Source: Candidatus Saccharimonadota bacterium (lineage in GTDB: Bacteria > Patescibacteriota > Saccharimonadia > Saccharimonadales > Saccharimonadaceae). Taken from it: 8,464 bases of DNA. Made by a program: the position numbers and the translations under genes. The notes below the pieces were generated by a model, which was given only the letters and a program-made list of their open reading frames with translations, searched no databases and was not told the DNA's origin. How positions within the stretch are numbered: the first letter of the stretch is position 1; each line of letters starts with the position of its first letter. This document shows positions 6,069-8,464 of the stretch, piece after piece. The stretch spans positions 1-8,464 of the forward strand of contig JAGCAL010000040.1 in NCBI GenBank assembly GCA_017652715.1, read 5' to 3'.

Positions 6069-6198
6069 GGTCCCATCATTTAGAAAAAGTAGTTCTTATA
6101 ACTATAGCGCGAAGGTGACTAGCGATAGTTTTCGCACTTATCAAGAACTGACAAAAATTGCGGAGGAGATTGAGAAATGTCGACGCCAAAATTCTTAG
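6043..6198 (+). CDS. Possible 51-residue overlapping small protein
   Basis: An ATG-initiated frame of 51 codons fills the 108-bp space between tatD and the next hypothetical gene. It overlaps tatD by 26 nt and the next gene by 22 nt. Translation starts MLKNYSDSKVPSF, continues Ser/Tyr-rich and polar, and ends in a short charged, probably helical segment (LTKIAEEIEKCRRQN). There is no signal peptide, membrane segment or recognised motif. GAGGGAG at 6026-6032 lies 10 nt before the ATG, a slightly long spacing. For it: the chained overlaps and the perfect promoter upstream. Against it: short length, low complexity, and the possibility that the stretch is only the leader of the 6177 gene. I do not recognise a family. 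Confidence 0.45.
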   Translation: MLKNYSDSKVPSFRKSSSYNYSAKVTSDSFRTYQELTKIAEEIEKCRRQNS

Positions 6199-6539
6199 AA
6201 GGACTACTTAAGACTAAGGTTTATTCTAATAAGCCGAGTTATGAGGATTTGATCAACGCAGAGTCGGCTCTCGGGCGGACGATTTTTGGTCCGGTTCCGG
6301 CTGGACACCAGAGAGAATTCTTTCTCTTGAAGGATAACGCCTGGTTATGGTATGAAGGTTATCTCGACAACTCCGGCAAACAACAGAGCCTTGTAGTCCG
6401 CTACGAGGTAAGGCCAACTGGCGTATATAAGAGTGTGTCGGGTGGAGGATACGAGAAGATTATCGGGCGAGAGCTAGATAACTTCAAGAATGCCGCATAT
6501 TCTTACCTTAAGCTTGTCAAAACAAAGCTCTATTGCTAA
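6177..6539 (+). CDS. Conserved hypothetical protein, 120 residues
   Basis: A soluble protein without signal peptide or membrane segment and of unknown function. The recognisable core is NAESALGRTIFGPVPAGHQR (27-46), then EFFLLKDNAWLWYEGYLD, VVRYEVRPTGVYKSVSGG and a C-terminal helix with YLKLVKTKLY. I recall very similar IFGPVPxGHxREFF proteins as hypothetical proteins of Saccharibacteria and other CPR genomes, which supports the taxonomic reading; this is memory, not a search. The start is fixed by an in-frame TGA at 6171-6173 and by GGAGGAG at 6162-6168 with an 8-nt spacer. The predicted aromatic-rich beta strands (WLWYEGYLD) suggest a small beta-sheet domain that could bind a ligand or partner (inference). 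It is probably transcribed from the promoter inside tatD. Its stop codon overlaps the -10 of the next gene. Confidence 0.88.
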   Translation: MSTPKFLEGLLKTKVYSNKPSYEDLINAESALGRTIFGPVPAGHQREFFLLKDNAWLWYEGYLDNSGKQQSLVVRYEVRPTGVYKSVSGGGYEKIIGRELDNFKNAAYSYLKLVKTKLYC

Positions 6540-6542
6540 AAT
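6514..6542 (+). promoter_or_regulatory. Promoter overlapping a stop codon, upstream of the 145-residue gene
   Basis: TTGTCA (6514-6519), a 17-bp spacer, and TAAAAT (6537-6542) preceded by TGC (extended -10). The first three bases of the -10 are the TAA stop of the 120-residue gene. The -10 ends 6 nt before the next ATG, which predicts a leaderless mRNA. Confidence 0.75.
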
Positions 6543-6548
6543 AGAGAT

Positions 6549-6986
6549 ATGGACAAGAAGAAAATCATTTCGCTTATAGTTTTAGTTATTGGTATTATCG
6601 CGTTAGTTACTGGCGTGATTTTTTTGGTTTTAAAATTAACTAAGGGTCCGGCGATACAGGATGGGGAATATCTAGTTTCAGCGGAAAATTGGGTGCTTGA
6701 GAATGATACGAACTGTGAAGAAGCGGCCGAAAACGCCGAGACAAACTGTCTTCCCGGAGTAATTTGGGACTTTACGGAAATTGGAAAGGGAACTTTGACC
6801 ACGAACAACCATACAAATGACTATGATTTCGTTTGGACGATAAAAGACGATAAGTTGATTATCAGGACGAATTGGCTTTATGAGCTTGAGAACGAATACG
6901 ATTACGAATTGAACCAGAACGACGGAATTTTGACTCTAAAAGCAGGCGAAGAAGAGTATATATTCTCGGCTAACTTTGAAAATTAG
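6549..6986 (+). CDS. Hypothetical membrane-anchored protein, 145 residues
   Basis: The N-terminus MDKKK is followed by one long hydrophobic helix (about 6-28), most likely a signal anchor with the remainder outside the membrane (positive-inside rule). No lipobox or AxA cleavage site is obvious. Residues 37-145 are acidic and beta-rich with many aromatic residues: DGEYLVSAENWVLEN, VIWDFTEIGKGTLTTN, YDFVWTIKDDKLIIRT, and an alternating YELENEYDYELNQN segment. The pattern of repeated strands resembles a small lipocalin- or META-like beta-barrel; that is fold guesswork, not recognition. Cys56 and Cys67 could form a disulfide around an Asn/Glu-rich loop. No catalytic motif is seen. It has its own promoter and no Shine-Dalgarno sequence. 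It sits between the 120-residue hypothetical gene and the desulfurase, 23 nt from the latter, whose promoter overlaps its end. Confidence 0.85.
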   Translation: MDKKKIISLIVLVIGIIALVTGVIFLVLKLTKGPAIQDGEYLVSAENWVLENDTNCEEAAENAETNCLPGVIWDFTEIGKGTLTTNNHTNDYDFVWTIKDDKLIIRTNWLYELENEYDYELNQNDGILTLKAGEEEYIFSANFEN

Positions 6987-7003
6987 AGAAAATATGGTAT
7001 AAT
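6976..7003 (+). promoter_or_regulatory. Promoter of the cysteine desulfurase gene, predicted leaderless
   Basis: TTGAAA (6976-6981), a 16-bp spacer and TATAAT (6998-7003) preceded by TGG. The -35 lies in the last codons of the upstream gene. The -10 ends 6 nt before the ATG at 7010, leaving no room for a Shine-Dalgarno sequence. Confidence 0.8.
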
Positions 7004-7009
7004 ATTTTT

Positions 7010-8170
7010 ATGATTTATCTTGATCATGCTGCAGCAACGCCTGTGTCAGAAAAAGTTTTGGCGGCGATGAAGCCGTATTTTTTAGATGATTTCTTTAATC
7101 CTTCAGCGGCATATCTTCCGGCAAAAAAAGTAGCCTCAGATTATGAGATGGCGAAAGCAACTATAGCGCATGCGATTGGAGCTAAAGGCTCAGATATTGT
7201 TATTACTGCCGGTGCGACCGAAGCGAATAACTTAGCGTTTACCGCTTTAACCTCCGGATGTCCCCTCGAAGCTTCCGCTGGTAAACTGGTCTTATATCTC
7301 GCGACGGAGCATGATTCGATTCGGCGCGTAGCCGAGCGGTATGGCGGAACAGAGATAAAAGTCCAGAAGAATGGGGTGATTGATTTAGGTGATCTTAAAG
7401 CGAAAATTACTGATGAAACACAGTTAATTTCGATAGCACTCGTGAATAATGAGCTTGGGACGATTCAGCCGCTCGCCGAGATTAGTACGATAATTCGCGA
7501 GATTAAGTTGGACCGCTTAAAGCGGGGGGTGAAGACGCCTCTATATCTACATTCTGATGCTTCGCAAGCGCTGAATCTTTTAGAGATTAATGTCGCAAGA
7601 CTCGGGGTTGACCTTCTAACGATTAGTGCGGCAAAAACTTATGGGCCGAAGGGAGTCGGGGCATTATATGTTTCACATGATATTCGACTTCAGCCTTTGA
7701 CGGTTGGTGGTGGACAGGAAAGAGGGCTACGCTCTGGGACCGAGAATGTAGCTGGGGTTATCGGATTTGCCGAAGCGGTTCGAGAAACGAAGGAACATTT
7801 AAATAGTAATCGAAAAAAATATAAGGAACTTAAAAAGACTTTACTAGACGAATTACAGGGATACGAATTAGTTAACAAAAAGCACTCTCTTGACAGTTTC
7901 ATAGTTTTATGCTATAATGGTTTAGATGCAGAGAGGTTGATTTTCTTGTTAGAAGACCGAGAGGTCTATGTTGCGACTGGGGCGGCTTGTGCGGCTAGTA
8001 AAGGTGAAAAGTCGCACGTTTTAAAGGCCATCGGGCTGCCCGAAGCCGAAATTGCCGGCTCGCTCCGCTTAACCCTAGGACAAACAAATACAAAAGAACA
8101 AATATTAGAGGCCGCGAAGATCATTAACGAAGTTGTCGAGGGCGAGAAAAAGAGGTTAAGGAATGGCTAA
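7010..8170 (+). CDS. nifS: Cysteine desulfurase, NifS/IscS class-V aminotransferase
   Basis: This PLP enzyme removes sulfur from L-cysteine, forming alanine and an enzyme persulfide that feeds tRNA thiolation and Fe-S assembly. The 386-residue product aligns along its length with IscS/NifS. It has YLDHAAATP (3-11), GATEANNL (68-75), TEHDSI (99-104, His101), HSDASQA (181-187, Asp183 and Gln186), and SAAKTYGPKGVG (206-217, Lys209 the PLP Schiff-base lysine; the usual preceding His is Ala208). It also has RSGTENV (241-247), a catalytic-loop Cys327 in TGAACAASKG, and RLTLGQTNTKEQI (353-365). The loop around Cys327 is intermediate in length, as in IscS-like enzymes. The ATG is set by the promoter 6 nt upstream and the family N-terminus. 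The gene overlaps mnmA by 8 nt, which suggests its main sulfur acceptor is MnmA. A perfect promoter lies inside the 3' part. Confidence 0.95.
   Translation: MIYLDHAAATPVSEKVLAAMKPYFLDDFFNPSAAYLPAKKVASDYEMAKATIAHAIGAKGSDIVITAGATEANNLAFTALTSGCPLEASAGKLVLYLATEHDSIRRVAERYGGTEIKVQKNGVIDLGDLKAKITDETQLISIALVNNELGTIQPLAEISTIIREIKLDRLKRGVKTPLYLHSDASQALNLLEINVARLGVDLLTISAAKTYGPKGVGALYVSHDIRLQPLTVGGGQERGLRSGTENVAGVIGFAEAVRETKEHLNSNRKKYKELKKTLLDELQGYELVNKKHSLDSFIVLCYNGLDAERLIFLLEDREVYVATGAACAASKGEKSHVLKAIGLPEAEIAGSLRLTLGQTNTKEQILEAAKIINEVVEGEKKRLRNG
7890..7918 (+). promoter_or_regulatory. Perfect consensus promoter inside the desulfurase gene
   Basis: TTGACA (7890-7895), exactly 17 bp, TATAAT (7913-7918), with TGC directly before the -10. 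It is embedded in the codons for LDSFIVLCYNG. The next plus-strand start of interest is mnmA at 8163, about 240 nt downstream. The design matches the promoter inside tatD (TGn, same spacer, full consensus). Confidence 0.7.
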
Positions 8171-8464
8171 GACGGTTTTTGTTGGAATGAGTGGAGGGGT
8201 AGATTCGAGCGTTTCGGCATTGCTTTTGAAGGAACGGGGCTACCATGTTATTGGGGTTTATATGAAAAACTGGAGCATGGATCTGCCCGGGATGAAATGC
8301 CCTTGGGCGGAGGATCTTGCTGATGCAAAACGCGTTGCGGTAAAGCTTGGGATTGATTTTGAGGTTTGGGATTTCGAAGTAGAATATCGTAGGAAAGTCG
8401 TAGAATATATGCTCGAGGAGTTCAAAAAAGGCAACACTCCGAATCCCGACATTATGTGTAATCA
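8163..8464 (+). CDS. mnmA: tRNA-specific 2-thiouridylase, N-terminal part (cut by window edge)
   Basis: MnmA adenylates U34 of certain tRNAs (Lys, Glu and Gln types) and replaces the 2-oxygen with sulfur to give s2U. One hundred codons plus two bases are in the window. The PP-loop SGGVDSS is at residues 10-16, followed by VIGVYMKNW (29-37), the CPWAED block (46-51) and TPNPDIMCN (92-100). In the last, Asp96 and Cys99 correspond to the conserved Asp and first catalytic cysteine of PNPDxxCN; the second cysteine lies beyond the window. The ATG falls within the desulfurase stop (ATGGCTAA), with AGAGG at 8151-8155 seven nt upstream. This arrangement suggests translational coupling and direct sulfur hand-off, with additional transcription likely from the promoter at 7890-7918. 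Confidence 0.95.
   Translation, partial: MAKTVFVGMSGGVDSSVSALLLKERGYHVIGVYMKNWSMDLPGMKCPWAEDLADAKRVAVKLGIDFEVWDFEVEYRRKVVEYMLEEFKKGNTPNPDIMCN

Noticed and set aside
385..8170. Alternative genetic code (UGA as glycine, as in Gracilibacteria/SR1)
   Set aside because: No stop of a visible gene is TGA, but no gene contains an in-frame TGA either, and glycine is freely encoded by GGN; the standard code explains all frames.

Overview
The window looks like a compact chromosome from the Candidate Phyla Radiation (Patescibacteria), most likely a Saccharibacteria (TM7)-type organism. The evidence is the very tight gene packing, a mix of leaderless and Shine-Dalgarno-led genes, a set of small core enzymes, and two small hypothetical proteins that resemble lineage-restricted families. 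This placement is an inference from gene content and protein resemblance; no rRNA or other marker phylogeny is available here. The standard genetic code fits: all genes read through without in-frame TGA, and every visible stop is TAA or TAG.

Layout. (1) Bases 1-1601 hold a pyrimidine-deoxynucleotide cluster. It contains the 5' part of thymidine kinase (minus strand), a divergent uracil-DNA glycosylase (plus), and a deoxycytidylate deaminase-like enzyme (minus) that converges on the glycosylase with a 2-bp gap. Between tdk and ung lies an 83-nt nested inverted repeat whose outer arms sit next to both extended -10 promoters. (2) Bases 1602-3366 hold a divergent promoter region and a 553-residue secreted protein. 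It joins a complete cutinase-like serine hydrolase, a von Willebrand factor A domain and a beta-rich C-terminal module ending in APDTG. This is the accessory, surface or host-interaction gene of the window and its most interesting protein. (3) Bases 3422-6068 hold typA/bipA and tatD, which overlap by 8 nt. (4) Bases 6043-6986 hold a 51-codon overlapping small ORF, a 120-residue soluble hypothetical protein and a 145-residue membrane-anchored hypothetical protein. (5) Bases 6976 to the end hold a class-V cysteine desulfurase and the start of mnmA, again with an 8-nt overlap.

How the genes work together. tdk, the dCMP deaminase and ung all act on the dUMP/dTMP/uracil-in-DNA axis. The desulfurase probably supplies persulfide sulfur to MnmA for 2-thiouridine in tRNA wobble positions. 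TypA is a ribosome-associated GTPase and TatD a metal-dependent nuclease, both housekeeping. The cutinase-VWA protein is predicted to be exported. In an epibiont of Actinobacteria it could act on, or bind to, the host envelope (inference).

Regulatory architecture. The promoters are unusually readable. Several have -10 elements only 6-11 nt before the start codon and no Shine-Dalgarno sequence, which predicts leaderless or near-leaderless mRNAs (tdk, ung, typA, the 145-residue protein, the desulfurase). Two perfect TTGACA-17-TATAAT promoters with an additional TGn lie inside the coding sequences of tatD and the desulfurase, placed to drive the downstream genes. No tRNA, rRNA, CRISPR array, insertion sequence or convincing intrinsic terminator was seen.
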